64,000 nucleotides of DNA from a candidate division BRC1 bacterium ADurb.Bin183 (GCA_002070185.1 MWCT01000011.1:61529-125528); one strand, 5' to 3'. Counted from the stretch's first letter, positions 36,352-46,238 are shown. A program made the numbers and translations. Notes: generated by a model not told the origin, from the letters alone.

Positions 36352-37334
36352 TGAGGTGCCTTATCACAGGCGCAAGCGGCTTCATTGGCAGCCATCTTGC
36401 CGAGGCGCTCAGCAAACGCGGCGATGAGGTTTTTTGCCTCGTCCGCAAATCAAGCAATCTGCGTTGGCTAAAAGACGTCAATCCGCGATATTTTTATGGG
36501 GAGGTTTCGCAAAAAGATAGCCTGCGCGAGGCTGTCCGCGCCGCTGATTGTATATATCACCTTGCCAGCCTCACCAAAGCCGTCCGTCCGCAGGATTATT
36601 ACCGAATCAACGCAGAGGGCACGCGCAATCTCCTTGAAGTCTGCGCGGAGGAAAATCCCCGTCTTAAAAAAATTATTATCGTCAGCTCGCTTGCCGCCGC
36701 CGGACCCAGTCCCGCCGGAACGCCTATCGCCGAGGACTCCCCGCCCGCGCCCATTACCGATTACGGCAGAAGCAAACTCCAGCAGGAAGGCATTGCCCGC
36801 GAATTCATCAGCCGCCTGCCCATCGCCATAGTCCGCCCGCCCGCCGTTTATGGTCCCCGCGACCGTGACATCTTTTTTTATTTCAAGATGATAAAAAAAG
36901 GGGCGGCGTTTTTTGCCGGAAGCGAAGACCCTGTTGTCAGCGTCGTCTATGCGCCCGACCTTGCAAAGGCGCTCATCGCAGTTGCCGACTGCGCAAAAAG
37001 TCCGGGCGAAATCTATTATGCCGCCAATGAACAGCCCCACCGCATCAGCGAGCTCTGCCTGCTCATCGCCGCCGCGCTCGACGTCAAAAAATTCCGCACA
37101 TTCCGCTTCCCTCTTGCCGTTGCGCAAATCGTGGCGCTGGTTGCGGAGGCGGCGGCTCATCTCACAAAAAAACCCGCTCTGCTCAATCGTCAGAAAATTC
37201 TCGAATCTCGCCAGCCGGCGTGGATTTGCAGCGTGGATAAAATAAGGCGCGATACCGGATTTTCCTGCCCCACGCCCATCGAAATCGGTCTCATCCAGAC
37301 CGCCGAGTGGTATCGCCGGAATGGCTGGCTCTGA
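36351..37334 (+). CDS. NAD-dependent epimerase/dehydratase family protein
   Basis: A 327-residue extended SDR. It has RCLITGASGFIGSHLAEAL for NAD(P) binding, IVSSLAAAGPSPAGTPI and the active-site DYGRSKLQQE (YxxxK). The overlap with the prenyl synthase gene suggests work in isoprenoid or hopanoid metabolism (HpnA-like), but the substrate is not evident. Confidence 0.8.
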   Translation: MRCLITGASGFIGSHLAEALSKRGDEVFCLVRKSSNLRWLKDVNPRYFYGEVSQKDSLREAVRAADCIYHLASLTKAVRPQDYYRINAEGTRNLLEVCAEENPRLKKIIIVSSLAAAGPSPAGTPIAEDSPPAPITDYGRSKLQQEGIAREFISRLPIAIVRPPAVYGPRDRDIFFYFKMIKKGAAFFAGSEDPVVSVVYAPDLAKALIAVADCAKSPGEIYYAANEQPHRISELCLLIAAALDVKKFRTFRFPLAVAQIVALVAEAAAHLTKKPALLNRQKILESRQPAWICSVDKIRRDTGFSCPTPIEIGLIQTAEWYRRNGWL

Positions 37335-37342
37335 AATCTTTT

Positions 37343-38530
37343 TTAGGAATCCTTCTCAATAATCGGCGACTCGCCCGTCCATGGATAAAGAAAATTCGCC
37401 TCTGTTTTGCGGTGTGTGTATATAAAGAAGCTAAACTGTTCTATGAAAAAAACTTGAAAATCCTCCGGTAAAATCTTCTGCCCGCTGATGGTTGATAAAT
37501 CCCTCTTGAGCCGCTCCCGCGTCCAGTTTCGCAGCGCAAGAACATGAGATTTTATTTGGGAATCCGCTCTGAGCGCCTCGCCGGAAAAATCCCTGTTCGC
37601 AATATAAAACACAAAAAAACGATAGCGCGCCGGCGCGGCTTCGCCCCGATTCAGCGTCCTTGTTGCAGGCAATTCAGATTGCAGGGTGCCGGTTGTCAGA
37701 ACATCCGCCGTCTTGCCCTTTGCGTTGGTTGTCTCGCGTTTTTTCATAATCCCAAAATCAAGAAGCGTGAACCCCTCGAGCGTAAACTCATGTTTCATAT
37801 CCTTCAGCATCGCGCTCTGCGCCCGCCAGCTTTCCGACCTTACCTGCCCAAAGAAGCCGTAAATCTGCACAAGGCTGATGGCGATGAAGGCGATGCCCGC
37901 CGATTGCAGCGACACCCTTGCGCTCCGCGTCCGCTTGCCCAGCGCCGCAGCCATAATCTGTGTCTTCAAATCCTCATAACGCACCGGCTGCGGCGAACGC
38001 ACCGTGAGAGACTCGCCGAATAAATCATGAAACCCCTGCTTCATCGGATGCAATCCCACAAGCAGCGCGTTGCTAATCAAAAATCCGAATGAAAGGCTTA
38101 AAAGCCCGCCATTAAGCAGCGCCTGATTCGCATTTGTTGTATCGAAAAGCGGATTCAAAAGACCCATTGGGAATAAGGGAGAAAGCATCTGAACCAGCGT
38201 CCGCTTAAACGACACACCCGCCGAAAGCGCGCGCCCCTCATAATCCTGTGTGCGTATGTTGAAAAGGAATTTCCCCATCGTCCGTCCGCCGCCAACTGAA
38301 CCATTAAGCAGCCAGAAATAACAGAAGACGACAATAAAGCCGATAAAATCTGTATATCGTGAAATGGCAAAAAACTGCTCGCGAAAGAGGAAAGTCAAAC
38401 CGTGAAAAATAAAATTTAATAAAATAATATCCAGCGCCAGCGCGATTGCGCGGGTTAGAAATCCAGCCGACACATTGCCGGCGGAGTTTGCCGCGCATAC
38501 AGGCGAAGGCATTTGGGGAGAATCTGTCAT
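37343..38530 (-). CDS. RDD-family membrane protein
   Basis: A 395-residue protein whose N-terminal half is an RDD domain: FLTRAIALALDIILLNFIF, a VFCYFWLLNGSVGGGRTMGK segment and further membrane helices up to about residue 165. After another helix near residue 210 the C-terminal half is soluble and has no recognised domain. Role unknown; RDD proteins are often transport-related. Confidence 0.75.
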   Translation of the reverse strand: MTDSPQMPSPVCAANSAGNVSAGFLTRAIALALDIILLNFIFHGLTFLFREQFFAISRYTDFIGFIVVFCYFWLLNGSVGGGRTMGKFLFNIRTQDYEGRALSAGVSFKRTLVQMLSPLFPMGLLNPLFDTTNANQALLNGGLLSLSFGFLISNALLVGLHPMKQGFHDLFGESLTVRSPQPVRYEDLKTQIMAAALGKRTRSARVSLQSAGIAFIAISLVQIYGFFGQVRSESWRAQSAMLKDMKHEFTLEGFTLLDFGIMKKRETTNAKGKTADVLTTGTLQSELPATRTLNRGEAAPARYRFFVFYIANRDFSGEALRADSQIKSHVLALRNWTRERLKRDLSTISGQKILPEDFQVFFIEQFSFFIYTHRKTEANFLYPWTGESPIIEKDS

Positions 38531-38667
38531 AAAAGCCTCTCAGCGGAAAAATAATAACGCCGCCCATTTAGCAGCATCAAAGACTTTCAGAACCAAACCA
38601 GCGCCCCTTTGCCCTTGTCAAACACAAATTCCCCAAACCGAAACGGGAACGCGATTATAGAAAAGGT

Positions 38668-39813
38668 TTAATGAAAAAATGTTTGTATGTTTTTAGAAGA
38701 TTGGCTCCAGAAGGTTTGATGGTAGCACTGTTCGAGGGTTTTTATGTATTTTTCTGGGGCGAAGTGTTCAAGGCGGTTGCGGGCGCCCTCAACCAGCGCA
38801 ACGGCGCGGGCGGGCTCGCTTAGGAGCGCCGCCGCGGCTTCGGCAAGTGCTTCGTGATTTTCCGCTGGAAAAAGGAGTCCCGTCTGCTCATGCAGGACAA
38901 TCTCCGGCACGCCGCCGACCGCAGATGCGACAACGGGTATGTCATGGTGCATCGCTTCGAGAATGACGTTGCCAAATCCTTCGCTTCTGGAACTCAGCAC
39001 AAATATGTCAAAGATGTTGTAATAATCGGAGACGTTTTTTTGCTCTCCGGCAAAAATGACCTGCGGGGCGATGTTGAGCTCTCTGGCAAGGGCTGCAAGG
39101 CGTGGACGCTCCTTGCCGTCTCCGACGAGAACAAAGCGGGCGTCAGGGCGCTCTCGCAGGATGACTTGCGCCGCGCGCAAAAAGATGTCCGCGCCTTTTA
39201 TGGGAACGAGCCGCGCTACAAAACCGATGACGGGGCTTTGGGGCGATATGCCGAGCTGCTCGCGGAGCAGAGCGGGGTTGCGCGCGCTTTTTTCTGCAAA
39301 CATGGCAATATTATGCAAGACTTTAACTTTTTCGGCGCAGCGCAGTCCTGTTGTTTTTAGGAATTCATTTTTCACGTGTTGCGAAACGGCAATGACCCCG
39401 CTGCGCCAGCGGTTAACAATACGCTCCATCCAGATGCGGTTTTGAGATGTCCACTCATGGGCGGAGTGGATGTGGCTGATGATGACGGGGACGCCCGCCA
39501 ATCGGGCGGCGACTGCGCCTGTGATGTTGCTCGAATACATGTGCGTGTGAACAATATCGGTTTTGAGACTTTTAAGGAGGCGCGCCAGACGCCAGAGATG
39601 GATGGGATTCAGACGCGAGCCGACATACGAAAGATGCACAGGGATTCCCGCCGCCTCGAGTTTATCCGCAACCGGTCCTTTGCGGTATGTGCAGCAGACG
39701 CTTATATTAAAGCGGGATTTATCGAATTTGGGGAGCGTGGCAAGGAGAGTGTTTTCAACGCCGCCGATGGGGAGAAAGGAAATGATGCGGACAATATTTA
39801 AGGGGCGGTTCAT
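38668..39813 (-). CDS. Family 4-type glycosyltransferase
   Basis: A 381-residue GT-B glycosyltransferase. The N-terminal acceptor domain starts with IVRIISFLPIGGVENTL, and the donor domain has PVIGFVARLVPIKGADIFLRA and the signature SRSEGFGNVILEAMHHDIPVVA. It probably adds a sugar to an envelope polysaccharide. The start overlaps the deacetylase stop by 4 bp (ATGA). Confidence 0.86.
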   Translation of the reverse strand: MNRPLNIVRIISFLPIGGVENTLLATLPKFDKSRFNISVCCTYRKGPVADKLEAAGIPVHLSYVGSRLNPIHLWRLARLLKSLKTDIVHTHMYSSNITGAVAARLAGVPVIISHIHSAHEWTSQNRIWMERIVNRWRSGVIAVSQHVKNEFLKTTGLRCAEKVKVLHNIAMFAEKSARNPALLREQLGISPQSPVIGFVARLVPIKGADIFLRAAQVILRERPDARFVLVGDGKERPRLAALARELNIAPQVIFAGEQKNVSDYYNIFDIFVLSSRSEGFGNVILEAMHHDIPVVASAVGGVPEIVLHEQTGLLFPAENHEALAEAAAALLSEPARAVALVEGARNRLEHFAPEKYIKTLEQCYHQTFWSQSSKNIQTFFH

Positions 39814-40577
39814 GGATTTTCGGCTCCGCGTTTAGCGTCCAGTTTTTTTTGAGCGCGCCCGTAGTTCTTAAAATAGAGATACTGAAAAAATTTTAGCGTT
39901 CCCTGTTTGTAATGGACAGGTATGCGCTTGAGACAGAAACGCTCGTCGGGTCGGTGGGTTTTGCCGCGCGCTGTTGAACAAGCGGCGCGATAGCCGGCGA
40001 ATTTCACCATCGCTTCGAGCCTTGAATTGAAATCGCCATAAGGATAGCAAAAAAGGTCAACAGCCTTTCCGAGGATGTCCTCGAGGATTTTTTTGGAATC
40101 GGCAAGTTCGCGCATCGCCTCTTTTTCCGGCAGGGCGGTCAGACGGCGGTGGGTCATGCCGTGTGATTGTATGTCCGCGGCTTCGCGCGCAAGACGGCGG
40201 ATTTGCTCAGCAGAAAGAACCATTTCCCCGCGCGAATCGGTGGCGAATTGCGCGTTGACGCGGCGTCCGATAGAGCCGGCGACTACGAAGATGGTTGCGC
40301 TGAAACCGCATTCATTTAGGAGGGAAAAAGCGTCCAGATTATCTTCAAAGCCGTCGTCAAAGGTGATGACGACAGAGCGCCGGGCGGGCTTTTCGCCCTT
40401 TTCGAAATAATCCATGAATTGGGAAAGGTTTATGCCCTGAATGCCGAGCCGCTTGAGCCATTTCATCTGTCTGGCAAATCGTTCGGGTTCCATATAAATA
40501 TCTTTGACGGGCGCATTGGCGGGCGGCGCAGCGATTCGGTGGTAATAAATAATCGGGATTGTGAGGTTATCTGCCAT
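39810..40577 (-). CDS. Polysaccharide deacetylase (NodB/CE4)
   Basis: A carbohydrate esterase 4 protein. The catalytic motif VVITFDDGFEDNLDAF and the metal-binding SHGMTHRRLTALP are visible, as is DLFCYPYGDFNS. I start it at the ATG 40577 (255 residues); the frame extends 26 codons to a TTG and would add a hydrophobic segment that could anchor it. It likely removes N-acetyl groups from the polysaccharide made with the coupled glycosyltransferase. Confidence 0.82.
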   Translation of the reverse strand: MADNLTIPIIYYHRIAAPPANAPVKDIYMEPERFARQMKWLKRLGIQGINLSQFMDYFEKGEKPARRSVVITFDDGFEDNLDAFSLLNECGFSATIFVVAGSIGRRVNAQFATDSRGEMVLSAEQIRRLAREAADIQSHGMTHRRLTALPEKEAMRELADSKKILEDILGKAVDLFCYPYGDFNSRLEAMVKFAGYRAACSTARGKTHRPDERFCLKRIPVHYKQGTLKFFQYLYFKNYGRAQKKLDAKRGAENP

Positions 40578-40690
40578 AGGAATTTTTTTGTTTGTTGATA
40601 TCAGCAACATTAGAATTGTAAGAGGTGCTATAAGAAAGGTGTAAAAAAAATTCAATGGTTATTTTTTTGAAAAAACCTAATAATTTCCTC

Positions 40691-40719
40691 TTGACAGATA
40701 CCAATTTTGTCCCATAAGC
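40691..40719 (+). promoter_or_regulatory. Possible promoter for the exported protein gene at 40863
   Basis: TTGACA (40691-40696) is followed after 17 bases by ATAAGC (40714-40719). It lies in the divergent 285-bp gap between the deacetylase and the next gene. The -35 box is consensus and the -10 box is poor. Confidence 0.35.
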
Positions 40720-40862
40720 ATATTAGCGATTTTTATGTGAATAAGTGTTTTTGCACGAAAAAAAATTTGAAAGGAGGAAAAAAGACGGCTCGCAAAAAAG
40801 ATTTTGAATTCGTTTCTTGTTCAAATCAAAACAAAAAAAATTATTAAAAGGAGAATTGTGAG

Positions 40863-42605
40863 ATGAAGAAGTTATTATTGCTCGTTCTAATCTTGACTCT
40901 GACCTCGATTACCTTTGCCGATGACATTATTATTGAAAGTTTTGAAGAAGGCGGTCCTGTCCTTGGCTGGCAGGAAGTTTCCCCAGCCGGGCAAACACAA
41001 AACACAGTTAATGCAACGCCTAATTTGGCTTCTACTGACCATGTTACACATGGGTCGCGGTCTGGAAAGTTTACGTCCGTCTGGACAAAGCCTGGTGCAG
41101 CAGCCGGCAGCAACGCGTATGTTTCCGGCGGACCCCTGACGTTTTGGTCTAAACGCATCAATTGCGGAACCCCTGCTGTCGGACCCAACATTCCCAATGA
41201 TTCCGTGATTCGCGCCGATGTTTACAATAATAGCGCGGACTCGATTCAATTTGCCCTTTACGTTGGCGACAACGGCGGTCAAACCACTTATGAGCGCGGA
41301 CCGCTGATGGCTCTTGCCCCCAACTCCGCTAATGTTTATGAATGGAAGATGGGCGAGGACCCAACCACTGCCTACATCACCGGAAATGGAGTTCTGGATG
41401 GTTCTGCATCAAAATTGAGAGGTATGGTAATTTACACTGATACAGAGCCGACCGATTCCCAATTTGTAATGGACGTGGATAACATTCGCATCGTTGAGGG
41501 TCAGTCTGACTTGACGCCGCCTGCAAACCCCATCATTTATTCCGTAACTCAGGGCTCCGCCCCCAACAAATTGTTGGTCAAGTGGGCAGCCAATACGGAT
41601 CCTGATATTGCCAAATATTCGATTTATTATGCAACTAATGAGGCATTTGGAAAGACCATTTACAACAGATTTTCCAACTTTACAAAGCTTCCTACGGATA
41701 TAAACCATCCAACAACTCAGGCTGAAATTGACGCCCCCACAACAAGCCCGCTTTACATTTATGTGACCGCGTGGGACAATGCCCTTCCGAAAAACAACGA
41801 ATCTGGCGCCAGCCAAATTCTTGGCGCATGGCTTAATCCAAGCGGATCCGCGGCTACTGACTTGATTGTTCTCGAAACCAAACGCTACACAAGCGGTGCT
41901 GATTACATCAATCAGGGTTATTGGCACATGGTTGCATACGGCGCCCAAGCCCTCAAAGACAACAACCGTTACTATGGCAGCGCAACGGCTGCCGCTGTTG
42001 CAGGCGCCCTTGTGACGCTCAATCCCAATCCCTCGACAATTGTCATGTGGTCATGCGCCCGCGACGGCGAAGCAGGCGCTGTGCGAGCAGTCACCCCTGA
42101 ATGCCTGCCGCTCATTGAATCTTACATCGGCAGCGACGGCAAGTTCATCATCTCCGGAACCGGACTTGGCAAGGATATGGTGTCCGGCGGCAATGCCGTT
42201 TCATTCTTTACTGACGTGCTGAAAGCCAATCTTGTGAATGGCACCGCTTCCCAGGCAGAATTGATGGGCGACGGCGCCCTTGCCGGCATTGCCACATTCT
42301 TCACAGGCACCAACCTGTGGGATTATGCCGCATTTGCAGCAGGCACCAATAATGAAGTTCTTTCCGCGCAGGTCGGCGCCGAGGCTGCCATTTCTTATGC
42401 CGGCGGCGTTGGAAATGCCGCAGTTGTTTATGGGCAGCAGGTTGCTACCCTTGGCTTTGGATTCGAGAGCGTTCGCCACACTGGCGAAACAAGCGGCACA
42501 TTCGCCGCGGCTCGCGCCACCCGCGCCCTTCTTATGAAAGCAATCGTAGATTACTTCTTTGCCGTTCCTCCGACGGCTGCCCGCGTCTGGAACATCTACG
42601 AATAA
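40863..42605 (+). CDS. Large exported protein with Fn3-like and GATase-like regions
   Basis: A 580-residue exported protein (signal peptide MKKLLLLVLILTLTSITFA, good AAGGAG site). The first 200 residues look like a carbohydrate-binding or lectin-type beta domain. A fibronectin-III-like unit follows (LLVKWAANTDPDIAKYSIYYA). The last 280 residues resemble a class I glutamine-amidotransferase-like fold (IVMWSCARDGEAGAV, KFIISGTGLGKDMV, GFGFESVRH), without a convincing catalytic triad. It ends PPTAARVWNIYE, nearly the same ending as the next gene. Function unknown. Confidence 0.7.
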   Translation: MKKLLLLVLILTLTSITFADDIIIESFEEGGPVLGWQEVSPAGQTQNTVNATPNLASTDHVTHGSRSGKFTSVWTKPGAAAGSNAYVSGGPLTFWSKRINCGTPAVGPNIPNDSVIRADVYNNSADSIQFALYVGDNGGQTTYERGPLMALAPNSANVYEWKMGEDPTTAYITGNGVLDGSASKLRGMVIYTDTEPTDSQFVMDVDNIRIVEGQSDLTPPANPIIYSVTQGSAPNKLLVKWAANTDPDIAKYSIYYATNEAFGKTIYNRFSNFTKLPTDINHPTTQAEIDAPTTSPLYIYVTAWDNALPKNNESGASQILGAWLNPSGSAATDLIVLETKRYTSGADYINQGYWHMVAYGAQALKDNNRYYGSATAAAVAGALVTLNPNPSTIVMWSCARDGEAGAVRAVTPECLPLIESYIGSDGKFIISGTGLGKDMVSGGNAVSFFTDVLKANLVNGTASQAELMGDGALAGIATFFTGTNLWDYAAFAAGTNNEVLSAQVGAEAAISYAGGVGNAAVVYGQQVATLGFGFESVRHTGETSGTFAAARATRALLMKAIVDYFFAVPPTAARVWNIYE

Positions 42606-42636
42606 TCGAAACTCAGGCTTCTGCCTGATATTAAAA

Positions 42637-42669
42637 AGCCCCCGCTATTGCGGCGGGGGCTCTTTTTTT
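42637..42669 (+). terminator. Strong Rho-independent terminator
   Basis: AGCCCCCGC (42637-42645) pairs with GCGGGGGCT (42653-42661) and is followed by CTTTTTTT. It ends the transcript of the exported protein gene. Confidence 0.92.
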
Positions 42670-42702
42670 AAAAAATAATTTTCCTTTTAGCTTAAAAATA
42701 AC

Positions 42703-42734
42703 TTGACAGAATATCAAACACTGGCACAGATAAT
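42703..42734 (+). promoter_or_regulatory. Possible promoter for gene at 42780
   Basis: TTGACA (42703-42708) with GATAAT (42729-42734). The spacing of 20 bases is longer than usual, so the match is weak, but it lies at the expected distance before the gene and after a terminator. Confidence 0.35.
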
Positions 42735-42779
42735 AGATGTTAGAATGTTTATGGGGAAAAATGTCAGGGAGGTAAAAAA

Positions 42780-43853
42780 ATGAAAAAGGGGATTTTGCTG
42801 GGTTGTCTTTTTTTATTTGCAACTTGCGCCTTTTCACAATCCTTCATGGTTGGGATGAACACAATAATAGCCGATAAGAACGGCGTTTGCATCGGTTTTG
42901 ACCCCGCCAATCAACTTGTTATTCGCTCCTCTTTTGGGCAGCCGCCCGCAATAGATTATTTGAACAAGGACTCGCTTGCCATAGAAGGGGCTTTGAATAA
43001 TGGCGCTGTTGCTTGGGGCGCGCTCGGCGCTTTCGGCATCGGCGTCGGTCCCGACGGCTCCATAGTAGCAATGGATCATATCGAAAATCCCGAACCGATG
43101 TTAAGCCTGATTCGCTGGACGAGCTACACTGATGTTAATCCAATGATGTGCGTTCCGGCAAATTCCGTGCCTTTCCCGCGCGGCATTTGCGTTATTGGCA
43201 CGGGTTCCGAGCAGACCATTTTCTGCTCCGGCGCAAATGTCAATGACCCCATCAATGTGTTTACAACCGCTGATGGCAGCAATTTCATGTTTAACTACTC
43301 TGTGGGCAGCAAGGCTGCATCGCAGTTTGGCGGACAGAGGGGCGTGGCGGCTTATATCGGAAATGGCACGCCCAATTATCCCCAGTTTATCTTCGGCTGC
43401 GATACGGACTTTGGCGGCGATGTTGGCATTCATTATTTTGAGCGTTTAGCCGGCGTTTATACTTATAAAGGCAAATTGAACACAAAAGCCATTGATAGCC
43501 TTGCCGGAGAAAGAATTATTTCGTTGGGCGTTGATCCTGGCATTGCCTCCACATCGGAAGCCACCGGCGAGGCGCCTGTGCTGATTGCCCTTGGCAACCA
43601 CATCGGAACCTCTACCCCATCCGCCCTTTATATGTTCGAACTGAATAATTTTTCAGAAGTTGCAGTCCATGCATTTGACATGGCTGGCAACGATGTTCAG
43701 AACTACGGCTCTATTGCGCTTGATACGGAAAACAACCGCGTTTATTTTACCGTGCGCGATGGCGCTAATCACACATTGGGATATGCGGATTATACTGTGC
43801 CGCCGACGCCGAAAAAGCCGACCGCTGCAAGCATCTGGGCTATGTATGAGTAA
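42780..43853 (+). CDS. Exported beta-propeller-like protein with the same C-terminal motif
   Basis: A 357-residue exported protein (signal peptide MKKGILLGCLFLFATCAFS, AGGGAGG upstream). The body is a run of beta-strand repeats with Gly/Asp turns (ICVIGTGSEQTIFCSGANVND, IALDTENNRVYFTVRDG), suggesting a beta-propeller. No enzyme motif is seen. It ends PTAASIWAMYE after a PPTPKKP linker, matching the end of the previous gene. The shared end suggests the two are sorted to the same place. Confidence 0.7.
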   Translation: MKKGILLGCLFLFATCAFSQSFMVGMNTIIADKNGVCIGFDPANQLVIRSSFGQPPAIDYLNKDSLAIEGALNNGAVAWGALGAFGIGVGPDGSIVAMDHIENPEPMLSLIRWTSYTDVNPMMCVPANSVPFPRGICVIGTGSEQTIFCSGANVNDPINVFTTADGSNFMFNYSVGSKAASQFGGQRGVAAYIGNGTPNYPQFIFGCDTDFGGDVGIHYFERLAGVYTYKGKLNTKAIDSLAGERIISLGVDPGIASTSEATGEAPVLIALGNHIGTSTPSALYMFELNNFSEVAVHAFDMAGNDVQNYGSIALDTENNRVYFTVRDGANHTLGYADYTVPPTPKKPTAASIWAMYE

Positions 43854-43923
43854 GGAGAGATTGGCTCGAGCATTGGCTCCAGTTTAATCGAAATTCCCCT
43901 AATTTTCAAAGATGACCAAAAAT

Positions 43924-43949
43924 GCCCCGTTTTAAGGGGCGTTTTTTTT
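43924..43949 (+). terminator. Rho-independent terminator
   Basis: GCCCC (43924-43928) pairs with GGGGC (43936-43940) and is followed by GTTTTTTTT. It follows the exported propeller-like gene. Confidence 0.85.
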
Positions 43950-44192
43950 ATATTGGTGTTTTACCCTGCGCGTCTGAAAAATATTTTTTTTCACAAGCCT
44001 CTCGAATCTCTATAAATAAAGGACTTACAACACAAGATTTTTGCTTTTTTAAACTTGACAAATGCGCATAGATGTTGTGGTTATCCTTCGTTAACTATAC
44101 AACATGTAGAACTAAGGGGTTTTCCCTGTAATTTATCCGCCCATAATGCAGATAAAGGGCAAAAACCATCAGTGGAAACTTAAGGAGTTTTT
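43950..44192 (+). promoter_or_regulatory. Upstream region of nrdD with possible promoter
   Basis: A TTGACA at 44055-44060 is followed after 17 bases by the weak TGGTTA. The leader of about 110 bases before nrdD has no clear riboswitch or NrdR-box pattern that I could recognise. Confidence 0.3.
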
Positions 44193-46238
44193 ATGTCTTT
44201 TCTTTCCGGCGAAGGCAAAATCAAGGCAGTCCGCAAGAGAACAGGCGAATTTGTGCCGTTTGATCCAGCCAAAATCCAATCCGCGCTCACCCGCGCCGGC
44301 AAGGCGACAGAGGAATTTGGCGGGGATGAGGCATGGATTTTGACGGCACAGGTGTCCAAAATACTCCAGCATCATAAAAATGACCGTCCCGATATTGAGA
44401 CGATACAAGATATTGTCGAGCACGTTCTGATTATCAGCAACTATATCAAAACTGCGCGGGCGTATATAAACTACCGCGAGCAACACAAGCGCTTGCGCGA
44501 TGACAAGCGCACGCTTTTAGATGTTGCCGCCTCGATTGACGAGTATTTGGAGCGTCTGGATTGGCGCATCAACGCAAACGCCAATCAGGGCTATTCTTTG
44601 GGCGGTCTAATCTTAAACGTTTCGGGCAAGATGATTGCCAATTATTGGTTGAGCCGCGTTTACCCGCCAGAAGTGGGCAACGCACATCGTTCCGGTTCGT
44701 ATTACATCCATGATTTGGACATGCTTTCGGGATATTGCGCGGGGTGGTCGCTGCGGATGCTTCTTGAAGAAGGCTTTAACGGGGTTCCGGGAAAGGTGGA
44801 GGCGCGCCCCGCAAAGCATCTTTCGAGCGCCGTTGGGCAAATGGTGAACTTTTTGGGGACGTTGCAAAATGAATGGGCAGGGGCTCAGGCGTTTTCCTCG
44901 TTCGACACATACCTGGCGCCGTTTGTCCGCGTGGATAACCTCCCCTATGAGTATGTCTTGCAAAACATGCAGGAGTTTGTGTATAATTTGAACGTCCCCT
45001 CCCGATGGGGAACGCAGACGCCTTTCACGAACGTAACACTGGATTGGACATGCCCCGACGACCTGCGGGAGAAACGTCCGATGATTGCAGGCAAAGAACA
45101 GCCGTTCACCTATGGCGAACTGCAAGCCGAGATGGACATGATTAACAAGGCTTTTTTGGAGGTGATGGGGCGCGGCGATGCCAAAGGGCGCATTTTCACA
45201 TTCCCGATTCCTACATATAATATCACGCCCGATTTTCCGTGGGAGCATCCCAATTGCGAAGCCTTGTTCTCAGTAACCGCCAAATATGGGCTCCCCTACT
45301 TCCAGAACTTTGTCAACTCGGACCTGAAGCCGAAGATGATTCGTTCGATGTGCTGCCGTTTGCAATTAGACCTTTCGCAGCTTTTAAGCCGTGGGAACGG
45401 TCTTTTCGGTTCGGCTGAGCAGACCGGGTCTATCGGCGTTGTGACCATCAACACAGCGCGGCTGGGTTATCTGCACAAAAATGATAAACAGGGCTTATTT
45501 GAGGAGCTGGGACATCTGATGGACCTTGCCAAGATGAGCCTTGAAATCAAGCGCAAGGTGATTCAGCGATATATTGACAACGGACTTTTCCCCTACACAA
45601 AACGATATCTGGGAACGCTGCGAAATCATTTTTCCACCATCGGGGTGAATGGCGTCAACGAGTGCATCCGCAACTTCACAAACGATGCGCATGACATCAC
45701 GGATGAGTGGGGGCGCGCCTTTGCCGCCGACTTGCTCTTTTACATGCGCGAAAAAATGGTGGAATTCCAGTCGGAGACGGGGCATCTATACAATCTGGAG
45801 GCGACTCCGGCGGAAGGTGCGACGTATCGCATGGCGCGCGAGGATCGCAAACGTTTTCCGGATATCTTACAGGCGGGAACGCCCAATGCGCCATATTACA
45901 CCAATTCCTCCCAGCTGCCTGTGGGATTTACGGACGATCCCTTCAAGGCGCTGGAATTGCAGGAAAGCTTGCAGAAGCTTTACACCGGCGGGACGGTTTT
46001 TCATATTTACATGGGCGAAAAGATTTCCAGCGTTGCGGCGTGCAAGAAGCTCATCCGCCGCTCACTGGAACGATTCCGAGTTCCATACGTGACCGTCACG
46101 CCCACGTTTTCGATTTGTCCGATTCATGGTTATCTTTCGGGCGAGCATAAATACTGCCCGATTTGCGACGAGGATTTGATTCAGAGGAAGTTAAGCCAAA
46201 AAATGGAAAAAACACAGCAGGTTTTACAAACCTGCTGA
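44193..46238 (+). CDS. nrdD: Anaerobic ribonucleotide reductase, catalytic body without glycyl-radical domain
   Basis: A 681-residue class III ribonucleoside-triphosphate reductase. An ATP-cone forms the first 95 residues (VRKRTGEFVPFDPAKIQSAL), then the ten-strand barrel including MIRSMCCRLQLD and NTARLGYL. The C-terminal zinc site (FSICPIHGYLSGEHKYCPIC) follows. Unlike normal NrdD, the frame ends with TGA 46236-46238 before the glycyl-radical segment. That segment continues in the same frame as a separate 56-residue product starting at 46278. The enzyme would need that small protein to be active. Confidence 0.9.
   Translation: MSFLSGEGKIKAVRKRTGEFVPFDPAKIQSALTRAGKATEEFGGDEAWILTAQVSKILQHHKNDRPDIETIQDIVEHVLIISNYIKTARAYINYREQHKRLRDDKRTLLDVAASIDEYLERLDWRINANANQGYSLGGLILNVSGKMIANYWLSRVYPPEVGNAHRSGSYYIHDLDMLSGYCAGWSLRMLLEEGFNGVPGKVEARPAKHLSSAVGQMVNFLGTLQNEWAGAQAFSSFDTYLAPFVRVDNLPYEYVLQNMQEFVYNLNVPSRWGTQTPFTNVTLDWTCPDDLREKRPMIAGKEQPFTYGELQAEMDMINKAFLEVMGRGDAKGRIFTFPIPTYNITPDFPWEHPNCEALFSVTAKYGLPYFQNFVNSDLKPKMIRSMCCRLQLDLSQLLSRGNGLFGSAEQTGSIGVVTINTARLGYLHKNDKQGLFEELGHLMDLAKMSLEIKRKVIQRYIDNGLFPYTKRYLGTLRNHFSTIGVNGVNECIRNFTNDAHDITDEWGRAFAADLLFYMREKMVEFQSETGHLYNLEATPAEGATYRMAREDRKRFPDILQAGTPNAPYYTNSSQLPVGFTDDPFKALELQESLQKLYTGGTVFHIYMGEKISSVAACKKLIRRSLERFRVPYVTVTPTFSICPIHGYLSGEHKYCPICDEDLIQRKLSQKMEKTQQVLQTC
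46215..46237 (+). repeat. Perfect hairpin at the nrdD stop codon
   Basis: CAGCAGGTTT (46215-46224), loop TAC, and AAACCTGCTG (46228-46237) make a 10-bp stem inside the coding end. The nrdD TGA (46236-46238) overlaps its right arm. There is no T run, so it is not a normal terminator. It may be a small inserted palindrome or a translational pause element. Confidence 0.8.

Noticed and set aside
46236..46238. nrdD TGA as a selenocysteine codon
   Set aside because: It falls in a variable linker, the hairpin lies before rather than after the TGA, and a strong ribosome-binding site re-initiates translation 40 bases later. A split gene is more likely.
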